From Paroedura picta (lineage: Eukaryota > Chordata > Lepidosauria > Squamata > Gekkonidae): a DNA stretch of 64,000 bases. A model generated the notes under the pieces. It saw nothing but the letters and a program-made list of their open reading frames with translations. It made no database searches and had not been told where the DNA came from. The stretch is taken from the NCBI RefSeq assembly GCF_049243985.1, contig NC_135373.1, positions 8,973,501 through 9,037,500 on the forward strand. The letters run 5' to 3'. Shown here piece by piece: positions 22,140 to 33,394 of the stretch (its first letter is position 1; the number at the start of each line of letters is the position of its first letter). The position numbers and the translations under genes were made by a program.

Positions 22140-22740
22140 TCATCCCTGCATCTCACTTGGTTCGGCCTCACTTGGAGTACTGTGTTCAATTTTTGGCACC
22201 CAGTTGAAGAGGGATGTAAACAAACTGGAGCATGTCCAGAGGAGGGCAACAAAGATGGTGAGGGGTTTGGAGACCAAGACATATGAAGAAAGGCTCGGGG
22301 AGCTTGGACTGTTTAGCCAGGAGAGGAGACGACTGAGAGGGGATCTGATAACCATCTTCAAGTATTTAAAAGGCTGCAATGTAGAGGATGGAGCAGAGTT
22401 GTTCTCTCTTGCCCCAGAGGGATGGAACAGAACCAATGGGATGAAATAATGCAAAGGAAATTCTGTCTCAACATCCGGAAGAAGTTCCTGACAGAGTGGT
22501 TTCTTGGTGGAACAGGCTTCCTCGAGAGGTGGTCGGTTCTCCATCTTTGGAAATTTTTAAACAGAGGCTGGAGAGCCATCTGACTGAGAGGCTGATTCTA
22601 TGAAGGCTCAAGGGGGTGGCTCAGGGGGGTGATCCTGTGAAGGCTCAAGGGCTGCGAGTGTCCTGCATAATGCAGGGGGTTGGACTAGATGACCCAGGAG
22701 GTCCCTTCCAACTCTATGATTCTACGATTCTACGATTCTC
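22140..22740 (+). mobile_element. CR1 LINE 3' part
   Basis: A longer CR1 piece with MKRDVNKLEHVQRRATKMV, RLGELGLFSQERRRLRGDLI and the terminal ATTCTACG repeats. It starts near the C-terminal part of ORF2 and is 5'-truncated. Confidence 0.88.
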
Positions 22741-22744
22741 CTCC

Positions 22745-23340
22745 TCCACCAAGATTTAACGTTCTTTCTCAAGAAATCGAGCCATGGTCAGTTTCAGGCA
22801 GGGAGGGTACCAACATCATTAATTTCATCCAGCTGCCTTCCCAGACTTTCCCAATGTAAAAAAAAAAAAAAAACTTCTTTGTTTTGCAACATAGGAGCAA
22901 CCTATAGTAATGACTGGGCTTTAAAAAAAAAAGTTACATGCACTAGGAGGAGAAGGGGAGAGGAGATCAATGCTTTCCTGAAGTGGCACACTTAAAACAA
23001 AGTTACAAACAGGCATCATTTCCCCTAAGCTACCTTTTTATTCGCATTGCCCCAGAGAAGGAGGGTGGGTGGGGAATGAGACCCACAACATAGGGAAAAG
23101 GAGAGTGCTTGGACACTTTTTCCAAGGGAGGGTGGGAGGGAGGGAGGGAGGGAGGGAGGGGGGAGGTCGGTCAGCGATGAAAGCAAGATTTGAGTCCAAG
23201 CGGGGGACCAAATTTCAGTGGACCAAATTTCCAACATTTTGCAAGCGCCTTACATCTAACTAGTGTTATTGTACATGCAACATATGAAAGAAGGGAAGAG
23301 GCAGGAACAGCTGCTCCCCACCACGAAAAAAAGCAGCGGA
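22745..23340. other. No gene seen; poly(A) and (GGGA)n tracts
   Basis: Two A-rich tracts (22856-22875, 22923-22932) and a GGGA repeat (23128-23162). Nothing else recognised. Confidence 0.5.
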
Positions 23341-23551
23341 GCTGGGACCAGCCGCTGGCACCTCCAAAGTAAATTGGACAGTCACAGTCAAAGTCATGAG
23401 GTCAATTTTTTTTTAATTCCAAGGAACAGAAAAAGAGAAGATACATATTAAACACAAGAAATAAACCGGGTGGCATCCAGGGGAGAAAAGAACAATTTTG
23501 GGGGCAGAATGGGGAGTCTGGGGTTTGCTGTAGGGTTGGAACGGGGAGCTG

Positions 23552-23657
23552 TCAGAAACGGCAGCAGAAACCACAACCATTCATGTCGTAGCAGCTACAG
23601 GACAACTCACAGTCCATGGGGGGAGCTGGTGGAGGGCTTGGACCTCTATAGCAAGGC
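23552..23657 (-). pseudogene. HAMP: Degenerate tandem copy of hepcidin exon 3
   Basis: The segment 23340-23870 is a tandem duplicate of 23820-24600, including hepcidin exon 3, its acceptor region and the 3' UTR with its ATTAAA region. In this copy codon 4 of the exon is TAG where copy B has CAG. The furin site RSKR has become RSKP. The exon is 106 nt instead of 105, which shifts the frame, and some core cysteine codons are changed. The C-terminal GCGFCCRF codons survive in another frame. It is a host exon relic that cannot serve as a hepcidin last exon. It lies downstream of copy B's true exon 3 on the minus strand. Confidence 0.88.
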
Positions 23658-23895
23658 CTGTAGTGTGAAGAGCCTCTGAACATCCCAGAGCCTCCTTGTT
23701 CCCAGATAAAGAGGGCCCAACCAATCATTTGGAAACTGGGGGACCGTAAAATGTGATGAAATCATGAACAGTCACTACTTTACCTCAGCAAGGGGGCTAG
23801 CTGGCCACCCTAGCTTGAATGAAGGAGAACCTATTTGTGGGTTTGTGTGCACGCGAACTGGAAAGTCACCGTCAAAGTCATGAGGTCAACATGTT

Positions 23896-23901
23896 TTTAA
23901 T
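23896..23901 (-). terminator. Hepcidin copy B polyadenylation signal
   Basis: ATTAAA on the minus strand, about 135 bp after the stop codon of copy B. Copy C has the same hexamer at 42848-42853 in homologous 3' UTR sequence. Confidence 0.7.
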
Positions 23902-24035
23902 TCCAAGGAAGAGAAAAAAAAGAAGATACAAAGTGAAACACTGAAGAAATTAAGCAGGAGGCATCGAGGGAAGAGGGGAGCAGCTTGGAGGGCCGTGTGG
24001 GGAGGCTGGGGTTTCACGTGTAGGGCTGGGAGCTG

Positions 24036-24140
24036 TCAGAAACGGCAGCAGAAACCACATCCGTTCATGCCGCAGCAGCCGCAGCAGAACTCGCAGTCCA
24101 TGGAGGAGCTGATGGAGCGCTTGGACCTCTGTAGCAAGGC
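24036..24140 (-). CDS. HAMP: Hepcidin copy B exon 3 (furin site and mature peptide)
   Basis: Encodes ALLQRSKR, then the mature peptide with eight cysteines and TGA at 24036-24038. Acceptor is TTCCCACTACAG. Confidence 0.93.
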   Translation of the reverse strand, partial: ALLQRSKRSISSSMDCEFCCGCCGMNGCGFCCRF

Positions 24141-26495
24141 CTGTAGTGGGAAGAGGAAAGTTCTGAACACCCTGGAGCCACCTTGTCCCAGATAAAGAGG
24201 GCCCAACCTCATCCAATTACACAGAGTAACATTAGGAACATTAGGAGTAACATCTAAGAGCCTCTTGTGGCGCAGAGTGCTAAGGCAGCTGTCTGAAAGC
24301 TTTGCCCATGAGGCTGGGAGTTCAATCCCAGCAGCTGGCTCAAGGTTGACTCAGCCTTCCATCCTTCCGAGGTCGGTAAAATGAGTACCCAGCTTGCTGG
24401 GGGGTAAACGGTAATGACTGGGGAAGGCACTGGCAAACCACCCCGTATTGAGTCTGCCATGAAAACGCTAGAGGGCGTCACCCCAAGGGTCAGACATGAC
24501 TTGGTGCTTGCACAGGGGATACCTTTACCTTTACCTTTAACATTAGTAAACAGGGCGGGGGGCTTGCAATGTAATGAAATCATTAACAGGCAATATTTCT
24601 ACCTCAGCAAGGGGGGTAGCTATTTTCTGGCCCAAACAGGGATGCCAGCCTCCAGTTGGGACCTGGAAGTCCCTCAGAATTAGAATTCATCTCCAGACTG
24701 CAGAGATCAGCACCCCTGGAGAAAATGGCTGGTTTGAAGGGGACTCCGTAGGGAACGAGGCCAGCCTTGGTCAATAATGCAGTCCTCTAAACCTGACAGA
24801 GAATGGAGCCTGCTAAGGCTTACAGTCAATGGGGGTCAGGAGGCCATATACCATCTGGAAAAACTAACCTGACCTATGCTGGGTCGCCAATTTTTGGTTT
24901 TGACGCTCTTTGCTTCTTAGAGCCTCTAAACATGTACAAAGGCTAAAGAAAGGCTGATAGGCAGGAGAAGATATACCCATTCTACCCTTTGCAGTTTTAG
25001 TACTATCAAACAAATTTTAAAAACCTGGGAGAATATCCGTCCTCAGCAAGACTGGAAACCCAATGAACATGGATTCTTCCCCCTATCTATTTCTCTCAGT
25101 GCAACGTCGCCCCCTTGTATCCAAAGTGCAGTATTTCAACCCAGCCTCAGGATCAATCTTACCTGCAAGCCAGAAGTCTCAGCTACGGCCTCTTCTGCGT
25201 TGTGCGTTTCCGAGGTCACAAGGTCTTTGTTGACTTGTGCCTGCAAACAGAAAGAAACACAGAGATCTTTTTTAGCCAAGGGACAATTTTTTTTTGGGGG
25301 GGGGATAAATTTCAATAAACCAAATGGCAACGCAGTATAGATTTTTCTGAAACTGGAGGGCAGGCTGAGGGACTTGGAAATGTTCCTCCGGAAGAAGAGG
25401 AGGTTGAGAGGGGACATGATTGAGAGGCCGTCATTCCAAGGAGGGCAGGGAGTGGCTCCTCTTGGCAGAAGAGAATGGGGCCAACAGGAATCGGTTGAAA
25501 CTACGTGCAGAAAAAAAAAAAAAACTTCCTTCACAAGTGTTGCGTCCCTGACTGGGCTGGCCTGTGCTACCATGGATGCTCCGCCCTCAGCGGGCAGCGT
25601 TGCCATGGCTGGGCCAGCCTACCCGGGTGATGCCTACACTGCTGTCTGCCTCCATCTTCTGTCACACTCAAGGGGGTGGGACTTATGGATGTCACGTCCG
25701 TGAGTGTTTCCGTTTCACCGATTGCACCAGAAGATGTCTTCCACGTCAATAACATTGGCTTGATATCGGGGGGGGGGGGAGGAATTCACAGTGTAGTTCC
25801 GAAGTGGAGCTCACTGAAGGAGATGGTGAGCTCCCCCTCACTGGCTGGACAGTTATTTATCTTGGGTGCTTGAGGCTGATCCTGCATTGAGCAGAGGGTT
25901 GGACGAGATGGCCTGGATGGCCCCTTCCCACTCTAGGATTCTATGAGTCTAGTTCAGCAGTGGGATCGCTGCCAAAGGAGGTGGTGAGCTCCTCCTCACT
26001 GGAAGTCTTTTTTTATATATAATTTTATTATTTATTATTATATAAAGCATTTACAGAGAAATTGAGAAGAAAAAAAGCGACCAGCTGATATGGTTTGCCA
26101 TCTCTTTTAACCTAGATATTCAGTTCCCATCACATATTATTCCTAATCTAGAAGTTTTTACCATTTTTCTTAGCCAAGTGATTGTTAATACATATGAGAG
26201 TATGATCTGTTATAAGAATACATTTTGTTATTATCTTAAATGATATTAGATATCACTGGAAGTCTTCAAGCAGCAGCTGGACAGATACTTATCCTGGATG
26301 CTTGAGGCTGATCCTGCACTGAGCAGGGGGTGGGATGAGATGGCCAGGATGGCCCCATCCAACTCTATGGTTCTATGAGATCTCTTTCCACCTCTGTTAT
26401 TGCTAAATTCTTCTTACCTCAATTCTGAAGGCATGGAGGCTTTGGGTGGTCATGCTGAGAAGAACCAAGATCAGGCAGACAATTTGCAGCTTCAT
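24036..26495 (-). CDS. HAMP: Hepcidin copy B, complete three-exon gene
   Basis: The joined exons 26418-26495, 25163-25240 and 24036-24140 encode an 86-residue preprohormone (human is 84). Residues 1-22 are the signal peptide and 23-60 or so the propeptide. RSKR is the furin site and a 26-residue mature peptide follows, starting SISSSMDCEFCC. Its cysteines follow C-x2-CC-x-CC-x4-C-x2-CC, identical in spacing to human hepcidin-25 with all eight cysteines. The N-terminal tail before the first Cys, which in mammals contacts ferroportin, is present though different in sequence. Both introns are phase 0 with GT-AG ends. The TATA box, STAT-like site and polyadenylation signal are in place. Liver expression and iron/inflammation control are inferred from the family. 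It is the most canonical copy in the window and probably the main iron hormone. Confidence 0.93.
24246..24540 (+). mobile_element. tRNA-derived Sauria-type SINE
   Basis: The tRNA head is GAGCCTCTTGTGGCGCAGAG with B box GGGAGTTCAATCCC. A body with GGTAAAATGAGTACCCAGCT follows, then a BovB-like tail (GGTCAGACATGACTTGGTGC) ending in (ACCTTT)n. It lies in intron 2 of hepcidin copy B, antisense to the gene. Related copies: 36478-36676, 37828-38113, 41708-41997, 43650-43940. The family name is my best match, not a database result. Confidence 0.8.
25163..25240 (-). CDS. HAMP: Hepcidin copy B exon 2
   Basis: Encodes 26 residues, AQVNKDLVTSETHNAEEAVA then ETSGLQ, the acidic propeptide. Acceptor CTGTTTGCAG and donor CAG|GTAAGATT, phase 0 at both ends. 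Confidence 0.9.
25355..26390 (+). mobile_element. Nested CR1 pieces in hepcidin copy B intron 1
   Basis: CR1 pieces in + orientation lie at 25355-25500, 25800-25950, 25950-26005 and 26255-26385, with an AT-rich insertion at about 26010-26255 between the last two. The last one corresponds to the CR1 in intron 1 of copy C (37225-37390), so it preceded the B/C duplication. Confidence 0.7.
26418..26495 (-). CDS. HAMP: Hepcidin copy B exon 1
   Basis: Encodes 26 residues beginning MKLQIVCLILVLLSM and ending AFRIE. The donor is GAG|GTAAGAAG, phase 0. Confidence 0.92.
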
Positions 26496-26608
26496 GGTCC
26501 TTTCTGTAGTCGGCCTTGACTTGGGTTTTACGTCCTGTTTGGGATCTATCCTGTTCTCAGTTTTGCTCTGGTGAAGTTCTGTGATGCTCAAGTGAACAAG
26601 ACGCAGAC

Positions 26609-26669
26609 CTTTATAGGTCAGAGAGCCCCTCCCTAGGGTGGAACTGGCCAATCTGCCGTGATCCAAGAA
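26609..26669 (-). promoter_or_regulatory. Hepcidin copy B proximal promoter
   Basis: TATAAAG at 26609-26615, GATTGGCC (inverted CCAAT) near 26645-26652, and STAT-like TTCTTGGAT at 26661-26669, all on the minus strand. The start site is expected about 30 bp downstream of TATA, near 26580, giving a 5' UTR of roughly 85 nt. Confidence 0.72.
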
Positions 26670-27074
26670 AATAACACATTTGGGAAAGATAACCCTTGAA
26701 CAAACAGGTCAATACGCTGATGGCATTTGCTGGACTCATATTCTTCAAATATACACAGGAAAAGCAGGAGAGATTTCCCAATAGGTGTGAATTCCGGTTC
26801 CTTAGTCATTTTAGAATATTTACTGTAATTTTCTGAGATATTAAGAAACAAACCTACAGGAATAGAAATGAAAATAAATCATTTGGAGTAGAAATTTCCC
26901 AAGTTCTGCAAATCTCCTCCCAACTTTCTGCAACTGGCTGGTTCTTGGGGTCCAAGCAAGCCTCTTGCACCTATGACCAATTACTGAAATTGCAGTAACT
27001 ACTGGATCCTGAATTACTGAAATATGAAAATAAGCATACAGGTTTATGGTGAACCAAACAGCACACCTGTATAG

Positions 27075-27485
27075 TAGAATCATAGAATCATAGAGTTGGA
27101 AGGGGCCATACAGGCCATCTAGTCCAACCCCCTGCTCAACGCAGGATTAGCCCTAAGCATTCTAAAGCATCCAAGAAATGTGTGTATCCAACCTTTGCTT
27201 GAAGACTGCCAGTGAGGGAGAGCTCACCACCTCCTTCGGCAGCCTATTCCACTGCTGAACTACTCTGACTGTGAAAATATTTTTCCTGACATCTAGCCTA
27301 TATCGTTGTACTTGAAGTTTAAACCCATTACTGCGTGTCCTCTCCTCTGCAGCCAGCAGAAACAGCATCCTGCCCTCCTCCAAGTGACAACCTTTCAAAT
27401 ACTTAAAGAGGGCTATCATGTCCCCTCTCAACCTCCTTTTCTCCAGGCTGAACATTCCCAAGTCCCTCAACCTATCTTCAATAGA
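27075..27485 (-). mobile_element. CR1 LINE 3' end
   Basis: Minus frame with MRDLGMFSLEKRRLRGDMIA and RVVQQWNRLPKEVVSSPSLA. The ATCATAGAATCATAGAG terminus is at the left. Confidence 0.9.
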
Positions 27486-27769
27486 AAGCGATGCAAGAGA
27501 AAGGCTGACCGGCCCGAGTGAGTTTCACCCCAAGTAGGGATTTGAACCTGGGTCTCATGCATACTAATCCCATTCTTTACCCACTAGACCCCTGTGGAAC
27601 AAATTAATATATAACATAAACCAATACAACAACAACATTAATCTAAATAACACAATTCCAGTTATCTTAAACAACAATATAACAGGAACAGGAACTTAAC
27701 TAAGACCCTTAGAGAGGACAGACTGGTTCAGGCCATGGACGGGATGTCTGGGGGGGGGGGGCTGTTGTC

Positions 27770-28075
27770 AGTCTCAGGCAAATGCCTGGTGGAGGAGCTC
27801 CCTTTTGCAGGCCCTGAAGAATTTTGAGAATTTGAACAGGGCCCTGATCTCTTCAGGGAGCTTGTTCCACCAGGTGGGGGCCAGGACAGAAAAATCTCTG
27901 GCCCTTGTTGAGGACTTCCGTGCTTCTTTGGGGCCAGGGATCACTAGCCAGTTGGCAGTGGCAGAGCATAATGCTCTTTTGGGGGTATTGGCGGAGAGAC
28001 GGTCTCTTAGGTATGCTGGGCCCAGACCACGTGTTTCTTTGATAATGATCTCAATGTACAAGTTAAACAGGAAGG
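27770..28075 (-). mobile_element. L2-type LINE ORF2 end
   Basis: Minus frame with GPAYLRDRLSANTPKRALCS and FSVLAPTWWNKLPEEIRALF, the usual C-terminal signature of this LINE. Confidence 0.75.
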
Positions 28076-28480
28076 GGGAAAGAACACCACCTTGGCATAC
28101 TCCTTTCTCTTATTTCAACCAGTCAGCGTCACGAAATGTTGCACGTAAAGTGGCTTCTTGATTTGCGTGGACTCCATCCGTTTGATCAAGTGCACCGGCA
28201 GCCCCAATTTTTGCGCTGCTTCCGACAATGTGTTGTGATCCACACAATCGAAAGCTTTGTCGTAGTGAATAAAGCAGGCGTAGACATCCTTTTGATAGTC
28301 GCGTGACTTTTCCAAAATCCAGCACAGGATTGCTGTGTGATCACAAGGGCCACACCCCTGTCAAAAACCCACTGGAACATCTGTTAATGCTGTTTCGATG
28401 ATTATTGCTATGCATTGTTGCATGATTTTGAGCCTAATCTTACTAGCATCTGAAAGGAGGGCTATTGTACAGTAGCTGGA
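28030..28480 (-). mobile_element. BovB (RTE) reverse transcriptase fragment
   Basis: The minus strand carries ACFIHYDKAFDCVDHNTL (RT core, Y..AFDcVDH) and GVLSPFLFNLYIEIIIKE (RT motif SP.LFNLY) in neighbouring frames, both matching the BovB pattern. It is broken, with frame changes and an in-frame stop. Confidence 0.7.
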
Positions 28481-28491
28481 ATAGTTTTTTG

Positions 28492-28606
28492 CAGGGGTAA
28501 TCAAAACTGCGGCCCTCCAGATGTCCATGGACAGCGAATGCTGGCAGGGGGCTCCTGGGAATTGTAGTCCAAGGACATCTGGAGGGCCGCAGTTTGACTA
28601 CCCCTG
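28492..28606. mobile_element. Palindromic hAT MITE, one arm shortened
   Basis: Target duplication GTTTTTTG at 28484-28491 and 28607-28614. About 20 bp of the left arm are missing, so the palindrome is asymmetric. Confidence 0.85.
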
Positions 28607-28868
28607 GTTTTTTGAGTCACCCTTTTTTTTGGTAGTGGGATGAACACAGATCATTTCTACTCCTCCAGCCAGTTATTAGTTTCCCAGATTTTTCTGGCAC
28701 AAAGATGTAATGGTTTTGTTTGGTACACATCTCAGCATTTCCACAGGTATGATATTAATTTTAATTGTAGTCCATGGGCATCCGGAGAGCCAGAGTTTGG
28801 TGTGTCCCCCCCTGCTCTATGTGCAACAGATGGTGAGCTTTCCCATTAGGCCCTCAATTGTGCCCCCT

Positions 28869-29047
<179 letters not shown>

Positions 29048-29199
29048 GCCTTTGGCCTTGTTGTTTGGCAATTGACTCAAGGCTCACTCCACTTTCTCCT
29101 CAAGAATGGATGGTTCAAGTCCAGTTTCTGTTTTGAAGAGAGCGAGCTTCCATTCTGGATGTGTACAGTTCTTCGGTATATTCCCACCACTTGTTCTCA

Positions 29200-29620
29200 G
29201 CGCTCTGTTGGTTAGTCAGTTCTGTCTTACAGGTCCTGCGAAACTGCATTAGCTCTAACAGGGCGCATAGCTCTTCTAGGAGTGTATTCCACCAGAGAGG
29301 GACCAAGACCAAGAAGGCCCTGGTCCTGGTCACGGCCAGGCTGGGGATCGCCAAAATGTTAGTACTTGCAAAGTCTAAGGCCCTGCAAGGGGAAGAGGGA
29401 GTTAAACGGTCCCTAAGGTACGCTGGGCCTTAAAGGCCAATACCAGAACATTGAACTTGATCCAGAATGCAACTGGCAACCAGTACTGATGCCTCAGTGC
29501 AGGCTGAATATGGGCTGTTCATGGTGTTCTGGTGAGGACCCTAGCAGGTGCATCTTGCACCAGCTGCAGTTTCCGGGTCAAGGACAAGGGAAGGCCCATG
29601 TATTGCGAATTACAGAATTC
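29200..29620 (-). mobile_element. L2-type LINE fragment
   Basis: Minus-strand frames include FLVLVPLWWNTLLEELCALL and RTCKTELTNQQ, with upstream 3' ORF2 sequence to about 29620. Confidence 0.6.
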
Positions 29621-29653
29621 TACTCCGGAAACGACTGTCACATGAATCACTGT

Positions 29654-29783
29654 GACCCATTCTGCACACATCGGATAATGTACTTTCAATGTGCTTTGGC
29701 AGCTGGATTTTCCTGTGCAGAACAGGAAAATCTACTTTTAAAGTGCATTGAAAGTGCATTCTCTATTGTGTGCAGATGAGCCC
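29654..29783. mobile_element. Palindromic MITE, second GGGCCCATTCTGCAC-family copy
   Basis: The arms (CCCATTCTGCACACATCGGA and its partner) match 2212-2343 with a few differences. Confidence 0.6.
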
Positions 29784-30025
29784 CTTCTGGGATCAGGAAA
29801 GGCACTTGTAGCTGTACTTGGCTAACACCTCCTATGCCCTCTAACCCCTGCTACACTGGGAACTGAACCCGCAAGCTCCTTGTCGATGAAACTACTAAAC
29901 CAGGGCCTGCCCTGCTAACACGTGCCTGGCCTGTCGTATGATTAGATGGCTTCACATGAAGTCGAGCAGGCATCTCCGACTTAGTTTGCTTGCCTCTGTG
30001 TAACAACCCTGGACTTCCTTGGGGG

Positions 30026-30531
30026 TGTCCATTCCAGCTCTTTCTGACTGCGGAGGACAAGATGGCGGCAGCGAGATTCTGACACTGCGAGCTGGGAGTC
30101 TTAAACTTCCTCTTTTAATCTCTCAACAGCTAATTAAGTTGTTTCAAGTTCTTTTATTTATTAATAACAACTGGAATTCCTTCTCACATGTCCTTGGAAC
30201 GGTTATCTCTGCTGATTAAGGAGGATTTTTAAAGCGGACTGCCTACAACTGAATTCTCTTATCTGCTAAATGTGCAACTCGGGTAAGCACACTGAGAAGG
30301 ATTACTGGTACTAATTTCTCATCTTTTAAACTTTATTGGAAAAGATTGAAAGTTTATCCTGGTCTTGTGGATTGTTTACTGTATACCGCTGAGCCGTGCT
30401 AATTACCCTATAAGCCTGCAAGAGATGGGTCAAAAAAGGAGGATCCAGGATTTAGAGAGAACAGAAGGAATGGGAGATTTGACTACTCCTGCTTGCAAGC
30501 AAAAAAAGATAGAAGATTACTTTTCTTCTAC
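30026..30531 (+). mobile_element. 5' end of an L1-type LINE inside a 5S-derived SINE
   Basis: The fragment begins with an L1-like 5' UTR (GACAAGATGGCGGCAGCGAG). It contains the start of an ORF1-like frame (MGQKRRIQDLERTEGMGDL, from 30425) that ends after about 41 codons. It has no 3' end or poly(A). The flanks are the two halves of a 5S-derived SINE (29950-30025 and 30532-30560) that is continuous in the A-side block at 8125-8320. Confidence 0.65.
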
Positions 30532-30544
30532 CCAGGCCGTATCT

Positions 30545-31930
30545 GCTTAGTTTCCATGATCTGAATAGTCTGGCCCACCCAGGTCAGGGCGATGCTGCAC
30601 TGCAGGGGAGGGAGACATTTGGCCTCCTCTCTGCTATAGATTCTGGTCAGCAATGCCCCTAAACCCTGCAGCACTGAGAACCGAACTGGGGAGGGGGCTC
30701 CTGTGGGCTAAAACTGGTTGCTCCTTACCATTTGCACTGTGGCATGCAAGGACATGTTTTGTAACCATGGGCATTTTCATTGGGTCTTATGGGGGGAAAA
30801 AAACACTCATGTTTTGCAACCATGGGCATTCATACTGTGATGCCATTGGGACTTACTGGCAAAAATCCCCTCCCTCTGGCCCCACTTCAATGAGTTCGGA
30901 GACAGGCATTCCCCTTCCAGGCAGCGGGTGAGGCTCCCCGGAGTTAACGTGTGGTCACTGCCGAGAACCACTCGGTGGAGGTGTTTGCTCAGAGTCCAGG
31001 GCACACAGTCTGTTTGGCGTTCCTCCACTTGGCCCTGCATCCTCAATAGGATTTGGCAAACCGACCTGGCTCTTCCTGGTTGCCTAAATGGGGCCAGGCA
31101 AAAACCCATCCCTTCCACGCACTCTGCCCTGGACCTTGGCAGCATCAGGCCCAGCGAGCCCTCTGAGCAAAGGAGAGGGTAGAGGTGCCACCATTGAAGG
31201 GCAGTGAAACACGTTAGGCGGGGAAGGCCACTGGATTCAGGCGATGAATCTGGTGGCAGCAGCTGTGGGCAGTGTTCTTGGTAGACAGCAGGCCATTAAA
31301 TATTGCAGAAGAAGTGTTGTTCCTTTTGTGCCCTGCTTTTCACTACTCAAAGGAGTCCCAGAGCAGCTAACAAACACCCTCCCGTTCCTCTCCCCACAAC
31401 AGACTCCCTGTGAGGGTAGGTAGGGCTGAGAGAGCCCTAGCAGAAGTGCTCTGTGAGATGAGCCCTAAAAGAACTGAGACTATCTCACAGTCACCTAGCT
31501 GGCTGCATGTGGAGGACCGGGAGACCAAACCCGGTTCTCCAAGTTGGAGTTCACCACTCTTTAACCGTGACACCTCGTTGGCGCCCGACTTGGTTGTTCT
31601 TGTTTTACCTCCATGCATTTCGCACTGTTGGGGGGCATTTGGATTAGAAGTGCTCCGTCAATGGTACATTCCTCTTGCATCCCATGCCCCCACTGCAGGC
31701 AGGGAGCCAATTTTCAATTTTGGCTTCACGTTTTAAAAAATGTATTTCATCATTTTGGCATGCCAGCATGAACAAGGCAAGCTAATACATATTTAAAGTA
31801 AATAATTGCTCATTAGGTAGCTCTAGTGGCTGGGGACCATTTAATCTTTGCCCCCTCACTGTTTTCTCTAATTCGTCTCCGCCAGCATGCACTGGGCAGA
31901 GGGGTTCACAGCCTGTGCAAAAGAGAACTG
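30545..31930 (+). repeat. Duplicated hepcidin upstream block, B-side copy
   Basis: Collinear with 8280-9620 (anchors CCATTTGCACTGT, GGTCACTGCCGAGAACCACT, AGTCCAGGGCA), including the same tRNA-derived SINE at 31310-31580. Confidence 0.78.
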
Positions 31931-32079
31931 TCGGCAATACAGTGCATTTTGAATTTGCAGCGGAGCTAACCCCTGAAAAGAGGTGCCTTTTTATATGTGT
32001 GGGTGTGGGAGGCGCTAGGAGTGTATCGTGGGTGCTGAGGAAGCGGCAGCCTGAAACAGTTTTCGAACCACTGTTTTAA

Positions 32080-33005
32080 ATAAATGACTGTTTGCTAGTC
32101 AGCTCCAGTGGCTGCGGACCATCTGAACTTTTCCCCTCACGGTGAGCCAGCTTGGGGTAGTGGTTAGGAGTGCAGACTTCTAATCTTGCAAGCCAGGCTT
32201 GATTCCCCGCTCCTCCTTCACATGCAGCCAGCTGGGTGACCTTGGGCTCTCCACAGCACTGAGAAAGCTGTTCTGACCGAGCAGTGATATCAGGGCTCTC
32301 TCAGCCTCACCCACCTCACAGGGTGTCTGTTGTGGGGAGAGGAAAGGAGAAGGCGACTGTAAGCCGCTTTGAGACTCCTTCGGGAAGAGAAAAATGGCAT
32401 ATAAGAACCAACTCTTCTTCTTCTTCAGTAATCTCAGGGCTCTCTCTGCCTCACGTCCCTCACAGGGTGTCTGTTGTGGGGAGAGGAAAGGGAAGGTGAC
32501 TGGAAGCCGCTTTGAGACTCCTTCGGGTAGACAAAAGCAGCATATAAGAACCAACTCATCCTCTTCAGTAATATCAGGGCTCTCTCAGCCTCACCTCCCT
32601 CACAGGGTGTCTGTTGTGAGGAGAGGAAAGGAGAAGGTGACTGTAAGCCATTTTGAGACTCCTTCGGGAAGAGAAAAGCAGCATATAAGAACCAACTTCT
32701 TCTTCTTCTTTCCTCTTATCTCCCCCCCCCCCCAAGAGCAGAGCCGTTCACAGCCAGAGCAGAATAGAACTCCTGTCCCCTTGAGATGGGCAAGGGGCAG
32801 TGCAAGACCCTTCTGAGTAGCTCCAGGTTGCTGCTGAGGGGGCTTCCTGGGTTAATAGGCGGCCCCTCACACACACCCCTGAGACTCGGGAACCCTGGTT
32901 GCCAGGTGATTTTCCATGCCTGTGGTCAGTTGTGCACAATGCAAGCCATCATTTTAGCAAGCCAACTTGAACAAAGCTATGTAATGCATATTTTAAGTAA
33001 ATAAT
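32080..33005 (+). repeat. Third copy of the duplicated block, carrying a SINE cluster
   Basis: The ends (32085-32145 and 32710-32945) are closer to the A side (9520-9800) than the B-side copy is. They are separated by tRNA-derived SINE sequence at 32147-32708: one full SINE and two truncated repeats, each with CTT tail remnants. The A side has an empty site at about 9560 (CCCCTCACTGTCCCCTCTTA). The segment 32945-33005 repeats the 9440-9500 part again, next to the inversion junction. Confidence 0.7.
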
Positions 33006-33394
33006 GGTTTGGCAGAGTGCATGGAAGGGGCTTTTTTTGCCCGGTCCCATTTAGGCAACCAGGAAGAGCCTGGTCGGTTGGCCAAATGCCATTGAAGATG
33101 TGGGACCAAGTGGAGGAACGCCAAACAGACTGTGTGCCCTGGACTCTGAGCAAACACCTCCACCGAGTGGTTCTCGGCAGTGACCACATGTTAACTCCGG
33201 GAAGCCTCACTTGCTGCCTGGAAGGGGAATGCCTGTCTCCGAACTCATAGAAGCGGGACCAGAGGGAGGGGATTTTTGCCAGTAAGCCCCAATAGTATCC
33301 TAATGTGAATGCCCATGGTTGCAAAACAAGAGGTATTTTTTCCTGTAAGACCCATGGTGGTGCTCTGATTGTTTTGCATAAGGTTTACCTATTA

